Below, piece by piece: positions 35,013-43,426 of a stretch of DNA of 64,000 nucleotides (its first letter is position 1; each line of letters opens with the position of its first letter). A program made the translations under genes and the position numbers. Origin of the DNA: Anianibacter sp965662745 (GTDB lineage: Bacteria > Pseudomonadota > Alphaproteobacteria > Rhodobacterales > Rhodobacteraceae); contig CBFIJK010000001.1 in the NCBI GenBank assembly GCA_965662745.1, positions 1 through 64,000 of the forward strand. Reading direction: 5' to 3'. The notes under the pieces were generated by a model. It saw only the letters and a list, made by a program, of their open reading frames with translations, ran no database searches and was not told where the DNA came from.

Positions 35013-36244
35013 TACTCAGCCTCGCGCATTTCCGTTACGGAAACCATCGAGATCGCCAATAGTTTCAACGCACAGGGCAAAATCGCGTAAAGCGCCGTCA
35101 ACATTCCGAGAGCGCGCGGATCGTTCTGCCCGCCGGGCTGAAAGCCCGAAGCCTCTAGCGCGGGTAGCAGGCTGACGGCGGCGATGGCAAGCGTCGCCTT
35201 GGACACGAAAGACCAGAGCCCAAAGCCTTGCGCGCCGCTGGGAGATATTTTTTCCAGCCGTGCGGCAAAGAGCGCCGGAAGCAACGTCAGATCCGCCCCG
35301 ACCGCCGCGCCGGAGACAAGGCAAACGATGGCGAAGGGCACCGTGTCGCCCGCACCAAGAAACGCCGCTACAGCAAAGCTGAGGACGGCGAGGATCATCG
35401 CGCTTAGAAGCGTCTTTTTCGTGCCGACGCGCGCGGCGAGGCTGCCCCAGACCGGCGCCGAGAGTGCCGCCGACAAGAAGAACAGCAGTAAGAGCGGCCC
35501 TTCCCATCCCGGCGCGTCGAGACGGCTTTCGACGAAGAAAAGAAACAGCGTCGAGGTAACAGCCAGCGGTGCTGCGTTGACCAGCGCGATCAGCAAAAGG
35601 CGCCGCGCCATGAAGTCGCCCAGCACCTCGAAGATGCGCGGCGGCGTTCCGGTCGTGACCGCGCGCCATTCGCCCCGCATGAGGATTGCAGCCACCAGTG
35701 CAAGCGCGGCAAAGCCGAAAGCGAAGACGGCAAAGGGCCGGCCCGTGGCGGCGAGCGCAACCGGCGCGACAGCAGCCAGACAGACACCGATCAAGGCCCC
35801 CGTTTCGCGCCATGTGGCCAGCTTCACATGCCCCGTTTCGCCCAGTTCCCCCGCTTTCGACACGCCTTGGGCATAAAAGGTGATCGTCAAAAAGCTGAAG
35901 CCAGAGAACAGCACCGTCAGGCAGATCGCGAACCAGATCAGCGGCGAAGCGGGCGGCGCGATCACGAAAAGGCCGATCATCGCGGCGCCCATGGCAACGG
36001 CGGTGACAAAGACCGACGCGGCGCGGCGGTGGCGCAGGCGTTCTGCAAGCGCGCCCAGGATCGGGTCTTGCACGACGTCCAGAAGTCGCAGGATACCAAG
36101 GGTCAGGCCCAGCGCGGCAAGGCTTGCGCCGTAAGAATCGACGTAAAATTTCGGCGCATGGATATAGATCGGCAGCCCGGCCATGGCGAGCATGGCGGCA
36201 AAGACCGAGTATGCGGGTAGTTTGTGACGGCGCCGGGCGCTCAT
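35012..36244 (-). CDS. MFS transporter (GPH-like) of the stress-type operon
   Basis: 410-residue, twelve-helix major facilitator. ATG 36244 overlaps the DUF1365 stop (ATGA) and opens MSARRRHKLPAYSVFAAML; longer upstream frame is shadow sequence. Motifs include LRLLDVVQDPILGALAERL (typical of the sugar/cation symporter-like branch) and LAARVGTKKTLL. In this operon context it may move a lipid or precursor, or a stress metabolite, but nothing in the sequence fixes the substrate. Confidence 0.85.
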   Translation of the reverse strand: MSARRRHKLPAYSVFAAMLAMAGLPIYIHAPKFYVDSYGASLAALGLTLGILRLLDVVQDPILGALAERLRHRRAASVFVTAVAMGAAMIGLFVIAPPASPLIWFAICLTVLFSGFSFLTITFYAQGVSKAGELGETGHVKLATWRETGALIGVCLAAVAPVALAATGRPFAVFAFGFAALALVAAILMRGEWRAVTTGTPPRIFEVLGDFMARRLLLIALVNAAPLAVTSTLFLFFVESRLDAPGWEGPLLLLFFLSAALSAPVWGSLAARVGTKKTLLSAMILAVLSFAVAAFLGAGDTVPFAIVCLVSGAAVGADLTLLPALFAARLEKISPSGAQGFGLWSFVSKATLAIAAVSLLPALEASGFQPGGQNDPRALGMLTALYAILPCALKLLAISMVSVTEMREAE

Positions 36245-37005
36245 CGCGTGACGTCTTCGCCCGGCGGCAGCGGGCGGTTGCGATACCGCGCGCCCTTCAG
36301 CCGAAGCTTCAGCGCCTGCCAGAAGATCAGCGTCAGCACCCGGCGCGATCCGAACGGGCGTCGCAGCGCAGCCTTCAGGATCGTGCGATTGGTCAGCGGA
36401 CGGCGCGGCCCGGTGAGCGTGGCGAACAGCCGTTCGTTCCCCGCGCGGTAGTCGATCCACACGCCCACGCGGTCATCGCGAATATCGAAGCGAAAGGTGT
36501 AATCGCCCGCGATGTCCTGAAATGGAGAGACGTGGAAGACCTTGCGCGAGGACAAAGTATCGCTGCGCGTGATCGGCGACAGGTCATCGTGGTGACACAG
36601 ATAGGAATGCCGGTCGCCGAAGGTGTTCGACACTTCTGCGATCACGACGCGTAGAACGCCGTCCGCGTCATGGCACAGCCAGAAGCTTACCGGGTTGAAG
36701 ACATGCCCCAGAACGCGCGGCTGGGCGAGAATCTCGATCCGCGCGGGCGAGAATTCCGGCAGCTCGGTACGCAGAACCTCACGGACCCAGGCCGTGCCGC
36801 TGCCGGATTTTGGCGCTCCGCCATGGTCGCGGTCCATCAGCGAGAACAGGTTCCAGCGATTGCGTGAAAACAAGCGTGGCGCTTTCGGCGCCGGGTCTTC
36901 GGCATCGAGGCAGACATAGTCGATCGAATACTTGAAGGCGTTCGCCACGCCCCCCTTACGGCCATGGAACGTCTCTCCGGCGATATGATCGACGGTTTGG
37001 GTCAC
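36241..37005 (-). CDS. DUF1365 domain protein
   Basis: 254-residue protein of the DUF1365 family, usually found beside FAD amine-oxidase-like and cyclopropane-fatty-acid-synthase-like genes. Blocks seen: FHGRKGGVANAFKYSIDYVCLD, LGHVFNPVSFWLCHDADG, VIAEVSNTFGDRHSYL and FHVSPFQDIAGDYTF. The start is GTG 37005, overlapping the FAD gene stop (GTGA); no ATG is available at the right place. A Rhodobacter counterpart has been implicated in the fatty-acid modification and singlet-oxygen response (recalled, not checked). Confidence 0.85.
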   Translation of the reverse strand: MTQTVDHIAGETFHGRKGGVANAFKYSIDYVCLDAEDPAPKAPRLFSRNRWNLFSLMDRDHGGAPKSGSGTAWVREVLRTELPEFSPARIEILAQPRVLGHVFNPVSFWLCHDADGVLRVVIAEVSNTFGDRHSYLCHHDDLSPITRSDTLSSRKVFHVSPFQDIAGDYTFRFDIRDDRVGVWIDYRAGNERLFATLTGPRRPLTNRTILKAALRRPFGSRRVLTLIFWQALKLRLKGARYRNRPLPPGEDVTR

Positions 37006-38300
37006 TCGGCGGCGAGCGGTTGGGCATGGGCGCGGCGCATCGCATCGACGACTTCGACCGCGCTGGCAAGGCCATCTTCGTGAAACCCGTTGCGCATCCA
37101 CGCGCCACAGAACCACGTCGCGTTTTGCCCGTTTAGCGCCCGCACCCGGCGCTGACCGTCGAGCGTATCGAGCGTGTAGACCGGGTGGCGAAAGCTGGCC
37201 TGATCGTGGATCAAATCTTCGCGGATCGGCGCGGCGCTGTTGAGCGTGACAAACAGCGGATCGTCCTGCGGGATCGGCTGCAGCGAGTTCATCCAATAGG
37301 TCAGGTCGATCCGGTCCGCCGTCTTGCCCGCCTGTTCGGTATAGACCCAGGACGCCCAGGCCCCCTTGCGACGCGGCATGACGCTGGCGTCGGAGTGCAG
37401 GATCATGTGGTTCGGCTGATAGGCGACACGGCCCAAGGCCGCGGTTTCATCAGGCGTGGCATCGGCGAGAAGTGCAAGGCTGTCATCGGCATGCGAGGCA
37501 AAGATCACATCATCGAACGGCTCCCACTCGCCACCTGCACTACGCACTTCGGCGCCCGTCGGTGTGCGGCGCACGCCCTGAACCGGCGCGCCAAGGCGCA
37601 GATCGACCCCCCGGGCGCGCAACACGCGTTCGACCCGGCTGACATATTCGCGCGATCCGCCCTTCACGGTGTACCACTGGTGCTGGCCCGTATGGCTGAG
37701 AAGCGCGTGGTTGCGGAAAAACTCGACCATCGCCTGCGCCGGGAAGTCGAGGATATTCTGGGTCGGCGTTGACCAGATCGCACCCGAAAGCGGCGTCAGG
37801 TAATAGTCGCGAAACCATGGTCCGGTCCCGAGGACCTCCAGCAGTTCGCCGATGGTCATCGCGGGATCGGTGGCCGTCTCAAGCGCGCGCGAATTGAAAC
37901 GGGTGATGTCACGTAGCATGCGCAGGAACTGGGGGCGGGCGAGGTTGCGCCTTTGCGTGAACACGGACAGCAGATCGCGCAGGCCGTATTCCAGCCAGCC
38001 ACCATTGATCGAGGCGCCGAAGCTCATATTGCTGTCCGCGACGGGTACGTCCAGGTCTTCGAAAAGCTGCACAAGATGCGGGTAGTTTACACGGTTGAAG
38101 ACGATGAAGCCGGTATCGACAGGCTGATCGCCGCGCTTTCCGGCAACGATCGTACGGGCGTGACCGCCGAGGCGCGCTTCGGATTCGTAAAGGACGATCT
38201 GGGTGTCTTCGGGAAGCAGATAGGCAGCCCCTAGCCCTGAAATCCCACCGCCAATGATCGCGACACGCCTTGGCGGCGTCGGGCTATGCTCGAACGGCAT
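37002..38300 (-). CDS. FAD-dependent amine-oxidase-like oxidoreductase
   Basis: 432-residue flavoprotein, first gene of the operon. The dinucleotide fold is RVAIIGGGISGLGAAYLL (residues ~12-30), followed by ESEARLGGHARTI, VDTGFIVFNRVNYPHLVQLF and a C-terminal FAD-binding FCGAWMRNGFHEDGLASA. This subfamily travels with DUF1365 and Cfa-like genes and is thought to act on fatty acyl chains (desaturation-like chemistry, inference). ATG 38300 has AGGAG five bases upstream and a candidate promoter 27-53 bases upstream. No cfa, rpoE or chrR gene is adjacent here. Confidence 0.88.
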   Translation of the reverse strand: MPFEHSPTPPRRVAIIGGGISGLGAAYLLPEDTQIVLYESEARLGGHARTIVAGKRGDQPVDTGFIVFNRVNYPHLVQLFEDLDVPVADSNMSFGASINGGWLEYGLRDLLSVFTQRRNLARPQFLRMLRDITRFNSRALETATDPAMTIGELLEVLGTGPWFRDYYLTPLSGAIWSTPTQNILDFPAQAMVEFFRNHALLSHTGQHQWYTVKGGSREYVSRVERVLRARGVDLRLGAPVQGVRRTPTGAEVRSAGGEWEPFDDVIFASHADDSLALLADATPDETAALGRVAYQPNHMILHSDASVMPRRKGAWASWVYTEQAGKTADRIDLTYWMNSLQPIPQDDPLFVTLNSAAPIREDLIHDQASFRHPVYTLDTLDGQRRVRALNGQNATWFCGAWMRNGFHEDGLASAVEVVDAMRRAHAQPLAAE

Positions 38301-38326
38301 CTTCTCTCCTCGGTCATGCGGTGCAG

Positions 38327-38353
38327 ATACGGATCTTCAGCGCATAAAGTTCC
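38327..38353 (-). promoter_or_regulatory. candidate ECF-type promoter for the FAD-DUF1365-MFS-DUF3833-SDR operon
   Basis: On the minus strand GGAAC (38353-38349), a 17-base spacer and CGTAT (38331-38327) sit 26 bases before ATG 38300. This resembles the GGAAC-N16/17-CGTT pattern of the alphaproteobacterial general-stress sigma factor EcfG more than the TGATC-type -35 of Rhodobacter RpoE. A transcript start near 38320 would leave room for the AGGAG ribosome site. Pattern match only. Confidence 0.4.
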
Positions 38354-38469
38354 TCAGGCGGGCATCCCGTTGCAAGAACCGGGAGTGCGGCCGCGTTACA
38401 GTCCTGCCGGACGTAGACCGCACGCTCACGTACGGCAACTAACACCGGGGCAAACAGCCCCAAACGATC

Positions 38470-38565
38470 ATGTTATCGAATATCATTGGCACGCTATCGC
38501 TTATCGCTGAAACCTTGGTCACGTTGAAGGCGATGAAGGGTTACAAACCCAACAAACACACCTAG
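38470..38565 (+). CDS. possible 31-residue small protein
   Basis: Short frame between the FAD gene and lolA encoding MLSNIIGTLSLIAETLVTLK followed by a basic tail ending in NKHT. The hydrophobic/basic composition is protein-like, and it ends 9 bases before the lolA start. There is no good Shine-Dalgarno, so it could equally be leader sequence of lolA. Low confidence. Confidence 0.22.
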   Translation: MLSNIIGTLSLIAETLVTLKAMKGYKPNKHT

Positions 38566-38574
38566 GTACACGAT

Positions 38575-39186
38575 ATGACAAACCTGACCCGTCGCCTTTT
38601 CTTGGCCGCCTTGCCCGCTACCGCACTTGCCCGTCCTGCCCTTGCTCAGGACATATTGCCGCTGTCGGCGATCTCGCAATATCTGAATGCGCTTCAGACC
38701 GTGTCGACGAAGTTCACGCAGGTGAATTCCGATGGCTCGATCTCGACCGGCACGCTCTATATCCGTCGGCCTGGACGGGCGCGGTTCGAATACGACCGGC
38801 CGAACACCGCGCTCGTGATGGCAGGCGGTGGACAGGTGGCGATCTTCGACGACAAGTCGAACGCCCCGCCAGAGCAATACCCTCTCAGCCGCACGCCGCT
38901 CAGTCTGATCCTCGACCAGAACGTCAATCTTGGCCGCGCGAACATGGTCACGGCGCATCAGTTCGACGGCACCGCGACTACGGTGGTAGCGCAAGACCCG
39001 GCGAACCCGGAATATGGGACCATCGCGCTGAAGTTCACCGGCCCGCCGTTGGAACTTCGCCAATGGGTCATCACCAATGGCGACGGCAGCCAGACGACCG
39101 TGATCCTTGACAGGCTGCAGCCGCAAGACAACCTGCCGGCCATCCTGTTCAGCATCCCGCAAGAGATGGCCTCTCGCGGGGGTTAA
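38575..39186 (+). CDS. lolA: LolA-like outer-membrane lipoprotein carrier
   Basis: Periplasmic carrier that shuttles lipoproteins from LolCDE to the outer membrane, 203 residues. The signal peptide MTNLTRRLFLAALPATALARPALA has a twin-arginine-like start. The mature part shows TVSTKFTQVNSDGSISTGTLYIRRPGRARFEYD and later strands typical of the LolA unclosed barrel, ending LFSIPQEMASRGG. Its stop and that of the convergent transglycosylase share TTAA. Confidence 0.85.
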   Translation: MTNLTRRLFLAALPATALARPALAQDILPLSAISQYLNALQTVSTKFTQVNSDGSISTGTLYIRRPGRARFEYDRPNTALVMAGGGQVAIFDDKSNAPPEQYPLSRTPLSLILDQNVNLGRANMVTAHQFDGTATTVVAQDPANPEYGTIALKFTGPPLELRQWVITNGDGSQTTVILDRLQPQDNLPAILFSIPQEMASRGG

Positions 39187-39767
39187 CGGCAGGACATCAA
39201 CTGGATCTGATACATCTGCGCGCGCGCGGCCACCTCTGACGACACCCGCAGCAGCCACGGCTTGCTTTTGTAGGTGCCGCGCGCATAGCCGCCCCGGCCA
39301 TCGTGATAGGCAAGGTACTGGTTGCGCGCGTCATGCAGCGGGATCGACAGCTGGTCGCGCGTTTGGGTCATGTACCAGCCCATGAAGTCCGTCGCGTCGC
39401 GGATATCGTCGCGCTTGGCCGAACGGTTGTTGGTGGAGGTCTTGTATTCACCCCATGTCCCGTCCAGTGCCTGGCTATACCCATAGGCCGAAGACTGGCG
39501 TCCCACCGGGATTACGCCCAGCGAAAAGCGCAGCGGTGTGCGCGCATCGCCGATGAACTTCGATTCCTGGTAGATCGTGGCCATTTGCACATGCACGGGA
39601 ACGCCCCATTTGCGTTCGGTGCGTTGCATGGCGCGGAAATAATTTGGCCGCTCACGGATGATGTCGCACGCGTCCTCAAGGTTGCGAGGCGCGGAATAGT
39701 TGCCGCCTCCGCCGCCGCAGGACGACACGAGCACCAGCAAGAGCATGGCCCTGAAAAGTCTGATCAT
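39183..39767 (-). CDS. lytic transglycosylase SLT-domain lipoprotein
   Basis: 194-residue envelope protein with a lipobox near VSSCGGGGG (Cys17) followed by a glycine run. The lysozyme-like domain has MATIYQESKF with the likely catalytic Glu, then SAYGYSQALDGTWGEYK and LAYHDGRGGYARGTY, as in SLT muramidases that cleave peptidoglycan to anhydro products. It converges on lolA with a 4-base overlap. Confidence 0.85.
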   Translation of the reverse strand: MIRLFRAMLLLVLVSSCGGGGGNYSAPRNLEDACDIIRERPNYFRAMQRTERKWGVPVHVQMATIYQESKFIGDARTPLRFSLGVIPVGRQSSAYGYSQALDGTWGEYKTSTNNRSAKRDDIRDATDFMGWYMTQTRDQLSIPLHDARNQYLAYHDGRGGYARGTYKSKPWLLRVSSEVAARAQMYQIQLMSCR

Positions 39768-39973
39768 CTGCCTCTCGTCCAGTTTTTTTTATCCTGGTTG
39801 TGGACAGTTTAACGGAATTCCCCCGTTCTGGAAATGGCAGACTCGTCGCGGCTTTGTGATGGGCAAAAAACTGTAGGTCTGCCCGGCACAGAGTGTTTCC
39901 GCCTATTTTCGCCGCGTCCCATGGACAGATCAGGACTGGAAACGCTACCCAAGTAGAGGTAGGGGATCGGCCC

Positions 39974-40300
39974 ATGTTCAAGACGCGCGCAAAATATCAC
40001 CTCGGTCAGGTGGTTAAACATCGCAAGCACCCCTTCCGGGGGGTGATTTTTGACGTGGACGCCATGTTCTCGAATACCCAGGAATGGTACGAGGCGATCC
40101 CCGAAGACAGCCGACCGCCCAAGGATCAGCCGTTCTACCACCTCCTGGCCGAAAACGATCATTCGTACTATGTGGCCTATGTGTCAGAGCAGAACCTGAT
40201 TCCCGACTATTCGGGAGAGCCGGTCGATCACCCTGACCTGCCCGATCTCTTCGGTGATTTCGAAGACGGGCACTACCCGCTGCATTTCCAGATGAACTAG
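39974..40300 (+). CDS. hspQ: heat shock protein HspQ (YccV family)
   Basis: 108-residue protein of the hemimethylated-DNA-binding YccV/HspQ family, in E. coli a specificity adaptor for the Lon protease. It starts MFKTRAKYHLGQVVKHRKHPFRGVIFDVD and continues DQPFYHLLAENDHSYYVAYVSEQNL. ATG 39974 is preceded by a purine-rich stretch (AGGTAGGGGA). The acidic C-terminus (VDHPDLPDLFGDFEDGHY) is characteristic. It is convergent with the rhodanese gene, sharing CTAG at the stops. Confidence 0.92.
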   Translation: MFKTRAKYHLGQVVKHRKHPFRGVIFDVDAMFSNTQEWYEAIPEDSRPPKDQPFYHLLAENDHSYYVAYVSEQNLIPDYSGEPVDHPDLPDLFGDFEDGHYPLHFQMN

Positions 40301-40686
40301 TCCTTCGTCTCGATGGGGCGCTCTTCGGCCTTCCAGGCCGAAAAGCCGCCTTCCATCTCGACGACGTTCTCGGCGCCCATATCCAGCAAGGTTTGCGCCG
40401 CCAGCGCCGATCTCCACGCGCTGGCGCAGTAGAGGATCAGCGTCTTCTCGGTCCCGAGTTCGGGCCGGTGATACGGGCTTTCCGGGTCGATCCAGAATTC
40501 CAGCATCCCGCGCGGGGCGTGGATCGCGCCTGGCACTTTGCCCTCACGCTTCAATTCGCGCACGTCGCGGATGTCGACGAACACGCCATCGCCGCGATCC
40601 GCCAGCGCGGCTGCCTCGTCGGTGGACAGGCTGGTGACGCGTTTCTTGGCCGCTGCAACAAGGTCCTTGACCGGAGTGATCGCCAT
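40297..40686 (-). CDS. single-domain rhodanese-like protein
   Basis: 129-residue rhodanese-fold protein. The start of the fold is DGVFVDIRDVRELKREGKVPGAIHAPRGMLEFW, and the active loop is CASAWRSALAA with the catalytic Cys. The protein is of the type that moves sulfane sulfur, acceptor unknown. ATG 40686 has GAGGAGG six bases upstream. It lies 11 bases downstream of the gamma-glutamyltransferase gene on the same strand and is probably cotranscribed with it. Confidence 0.86.
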   Translation of the reverse strand: MAITPVKDLVAAAKKRVTSLSTDEAAALADRGDGVFVDIRDVRELKREGKVPGAIHAPRGMLEFWIDPESPYHRPELGTEKTLILYCASAWRSALAAQTLLDMGAENVVEMEGGFSAWKAEERPIETKD

Positions 40687-40697
40687 CCTTTGCCTCC

Positions 40698-42278
40698 TCA
40701 ATAGCCCAGCGCGCAGCCGTCCTTGCGCGGATCGGACGCGCCGATCAGGATGCCCTCTTCATGGTCGATGCGGATCGCCTGCGCGCCGCCGATCGCGGTT
40801 TCGGGGATCTGCACGTCGTGGCCCCGATCGCTCAGATCCTGCCGGACTGCATCGGAATAACCGCGCTCGACGTTCATCACGCCATCATAGGAAAAGCTGC
40901 GTGGCGCATCGATCGCTTCCTGCGGCGAAAGACCGTAATCCACGAGGTTGGTCAGGAAACGGGCGTGCCCGTTCGGCTGATACGGCCCGCCCATGACGCC
41001 GAAGGGCATCACGACGCGGCCGTTCTGGCGCAGCATCCCCGGAATGATCGTGTGCATCGGGCGCTTGCCGCCGCCCGCCTCATTCGGGTGACCTTCCTCC
41101 AGCGTGAACCCAGCGCCACGGTTCTGAAACAGGATCCCGAACTTGTCAGACGCGATGCCCGATCCGAAATTGTGGAAGATCGAATAGATCAGCGACACCG
41201 CCATACGGTCGCGATCGACAACAGTGATGTAGATCGTGTCCTTGTGGACCGATTCCGAAATCTCGGTGGCGTTCGGCATCGCGCGCTTGGGGTCGATCAG
41301 CGCGGCGAGCGCCTTGGCCGTGTCCATCGACAGCATGTGATCGAGGCGCGTCATGTGGTCCGCATCGCTGACAAATCTGTTCCGGGTATCATAGGCCAGC
41401 TTGGCGGCCTCGGCCTCGATATGCGCGCGGTCAGCGCCGAGGGGGTCCATCGACGGCAGGTCGAACTGCGCGAGGATATTTGCCATCAGGATCGCCGTTG
41501 CGCCCGCCCCGTTCGGCGGATGCTCGACCAGTTCAGTGCCCTTGTATTCGCCCGACACCGGGTCGCCATAACTGCATTCGGTGGCCGCGAAATCATCCAT
41601 GGTATGCACGCCGCCCGCCGCCTTCAGCGAGGCGACCATGTCCTCGGCGATCTCGCCCTCGTAGAATCCGGCTCGGCCTTCCATCGCGATTCGGCGCAGG
41701 ACTTCGGCCTGCTTTTCATGGCGGAACACCTGGCCGGTGCGCGGAACGGCGCCACCCATCATGTAGAAATCGCGCGCCACGCCTTGCAGACGCTTGTCGC
41801 TGCTGGACCAGTCAAAGGCGACCCGCGGCGCGACAGGAATGCCCGCCTCGGCATAGTGGATCGCAGGGGCGAGCGACGTCGCAAGCCCCGCCTTGCCCCA
41901 GTCCTTCGAGAGGCGGCAGAACGCGTCGATCGCTCCTGGGATGGTAACGGTGTCGACGCTCATGTCTGGGATGGTCTTGTGTCCGCCCGCGCGGATTTTC
42001 TCGGCGGACAGGGCGGCGGGCGCGCGGCCCGATCCATTCAGCGCGTGGACGGTATCTTCGCCCGGCGGCGTGAACAGAACAAAGCAATCGCCCCCGATCC
42101 CGGTCATCTGTGGCTCTGCGATGCCCAGAACCACCGCGCCCGCGATGGCCGCATCCACGGCGTTTCCGCCTGCTTCAAGGATCTGGATCGCGGCCTTCGC
42201 GGCCAGCGGGTGCGACGTCGCGCACATTCCGTTCTGGGCCATCACTTCGGATCGGCCGGGTAGATGAAAATCGCGCAT
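40698..42278 (-). CDS. ggt: gamma-glutamyltransferase family protein
   Basis: Ntn-hydrolase of 526 residues that self-cleaves into two subunits and acts on glutathione-type gamma-glutamyl bonds. N-terminal blocks: CATSHPLAAKAAIQILEAGGNAVDAAIA and MTGIGGDCFVLF. The autocleavage site corresponds to HKDTIYITVVD, where the Thr aligns with the catalytic Thr of TTHxSVVD. A downstream FGSGI marks the oxyanion region. No signal peptide, so it may be cytoplasmic, unlike the periplasmic E. coli enzyme. Cephalosporin acylase-like activity is an alternative within the family. Confidence 0.87.
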   Translation of the reverse strand: MRDFHLPGRSEVMAQNGMCATSHPLAAKAAIQILEAGGNAVDAAIAGAVVLGIAEPQMTGIGGDCFVLFTPPGEDTVHALNGSGRAPAALSAEKIRAGGHKTIPDMSVDTVTIPGAIDAFCRLSKDWGKAGLATSLAPAIHYAEAGIPVAPRVAFDWSSSDKRLQGVARDFYMMGGAVPRTGQVFRHEKQAEVLRRIAMEGRAGFYEGEIAEDMVASLKAAGGVHTMDDFAATECSYGDPVSGEYKGTELVEHPPNGAGATAILMANILAQFDLPSMDPLGADRAHIEAEAAKLAYDTRNRFVSDADHMTRLDHMLSMDTAKALAALIDPKRAMPNATEISESVHKDTIYITVVDRDRMAVSLIYSIFHNFGSGIASDKFGILFQNRGAGFTLEEGHPNEAGGGKRPMHTIIPGMLRQNGRVVMPFGVMGGPYQPNGHARFLTNLVDYGLSPQEAIDAPRSFSYDGVMNVERGYSDAVRQDLSDRGHDVQIPETAIGGAQAIRIDHEEGILIGASDPRKDGCALGY

Positions 42279-42560
42279 GCGTCCCCCAAAATTCTCTTTG
42301 CGGCGAACCTAGGGCGCGCGTCACCAGATGGAAAGAGAGATAGGCCCCGGCGCCGCGCCATGGGTGGGGGCAAATAAAACGCGGCGCCGAGGGCAGCCTT
42401 AGCAGCTACGAGGGTTTTGTCGCTGCAGATTCGGGCCTTAACGCGGCGATTGATGACGCGCGGCGGGCCTTTCCAAGGTCCGGGCGGGGCAGTGTTTCGA
42501 TTCTTGATCCAATTTTACGAAATACGTCCGACTGTTCGCGCCCGGGCATATCCAGACCGG

Positions 42561-42998
42561 CTACCTGACCCGAACCTTCAGGCTGTTCCAGTTGCCATCT
42601 CGCTGGTGCTTCACCTCATCGGCAAGCATCAGAATCAGCGGCCAACCAAACCCGCCTTCGGGCGGCTCATCCGCCCAGCTTTCGGCAACCGAGCTGCGAT
42701 TTTCCAGGCAAGCGCGCGGCAAGGGCCTTCCGTCATCGCGGACAACGATCTCGATCCCGCTTGGTCCGCCATCGAGCTTCAGGTCGATGATCCCGCCCGC
42801 TTCGCCATGCCCGCCATGTTCCACGATATTGTTCAGCACCTCTGCGAGGACCAGTTGCAGCCGATCCCGCGTATCGGCGTCGATCCCGGCGCGCCGCGCC
42901 TCGCCGATGACGCTTTGCAGGCAGGTCCGGACGGAAATCTCGGATGCCGGAATCATGCACCTGCGTGACAAACGCCCCATGTAAACGTCAGGAAGCAT
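42561..42998 (-). CDS. RsbW-like ATP-binding anti-sigma/partner-switch kinase
   Basis: 145-residue GHKL-fold protein with the Bergerat motifs of RsbW/SpoIIAB kinases: N box LAEVLNNIVEHGGH, G1 VVRDDGRPLP and GGFGWPLILML. It would phosphorylate and inactivate its STAS partner or bind a target regulator. Its ATG (42998) overlaps the STAS-gene stop by 11 bases, with AAGGA upstream; Met7 (42980) is an alternative. No sigma factor gene is adjacent. The ~280 bases to the ggt gene show no gene I can support. Confidence 0.82.
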   Translation of the reverse strand: MLPDVYMGRLSRRCMIPASEISVRTCLQSVIGEARRAGIDADTRDRLQLVLAEVLNNIVEHGGHGEAGGIIDLKLDGGPSGIEIVVRDDGRPLPRACLENRSSVAESWADEPPEGGFGWPLILMLADEVKHQRDGNWNSLKVRVR

Positions 42999-43332
42999 GC
43001 CGTGTGTCCTTCAGCGCGGCATGCCGGTTGGCGTGGATCAGGAAGACCGAATCCATCCGCGTCAGCTTGAACACCTTTTCGACAGCACCGTGCAGGCCCG
43101 TCAGTTCAAGCCGCTGGTTGGGGGCTATGGATTTCATCACCCCGATCACCGCGCCAAGCCCACTCGAATCAAGGAAATCCACGTTCGACAGGTCCAGCAC
43201 CACCCGGTGCGGCCCATCATTGGCCGATTGCCGCAGCGCGTTCTTGAATTCCAGGGCCACGGCCGCATCGACCCTGCCCTCTGGCACCGACACGAGTCTC
43301 AGTCCATTATGATCGCTGACATCAAGGTCCAT
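42988..43332 (-). CDS. STAS-domain anti-sigma factor antagonist (RsbV/SpoIIAA-like)
   Basis: 114-residue single STAS domain. VVLDLSNVDFLDSSGLGAVIGV carries the Asp-Ser-Ser-Gly phosphorylation loop, the site used by RsbW-type kinases. The gene overlaps the kinase gene downstream, forming a partner-switch pair. It is divergent from the thiolase gene, ~95 bases away. In alphaproteobacteria such pairs are not tied to SigB, so the output is unknown. Confidence 0.86.
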   Translation of the reverse strand: MDLDVSDHNGLRLVSVPEGRVDAAVALEFKNALRQSANDGPHRVVLDLSNVDFLDSSGLGAVIGVMKSIAPNQRLELTGLHGAVEKVFKLTRMDSVFLIHANRHAALKDTRHAS

Positions 43333-43426
43333 GGCCGCATTCCTTCCGTTTCACCGGATGCACCTTGCCCCATTGGCCTTACCAGCGGGTAAAGACCCGC
43401 GCCGCACAGAACGGAGAACGCACATC

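Noticed and set aside
42279..42560. Plus-strand frame of about 180 codons beginning at 42417
   Set aside because: It has no ribosome site and runs antisense through the RsbW-like gene; the non-overlapping part shows no protein-like features.
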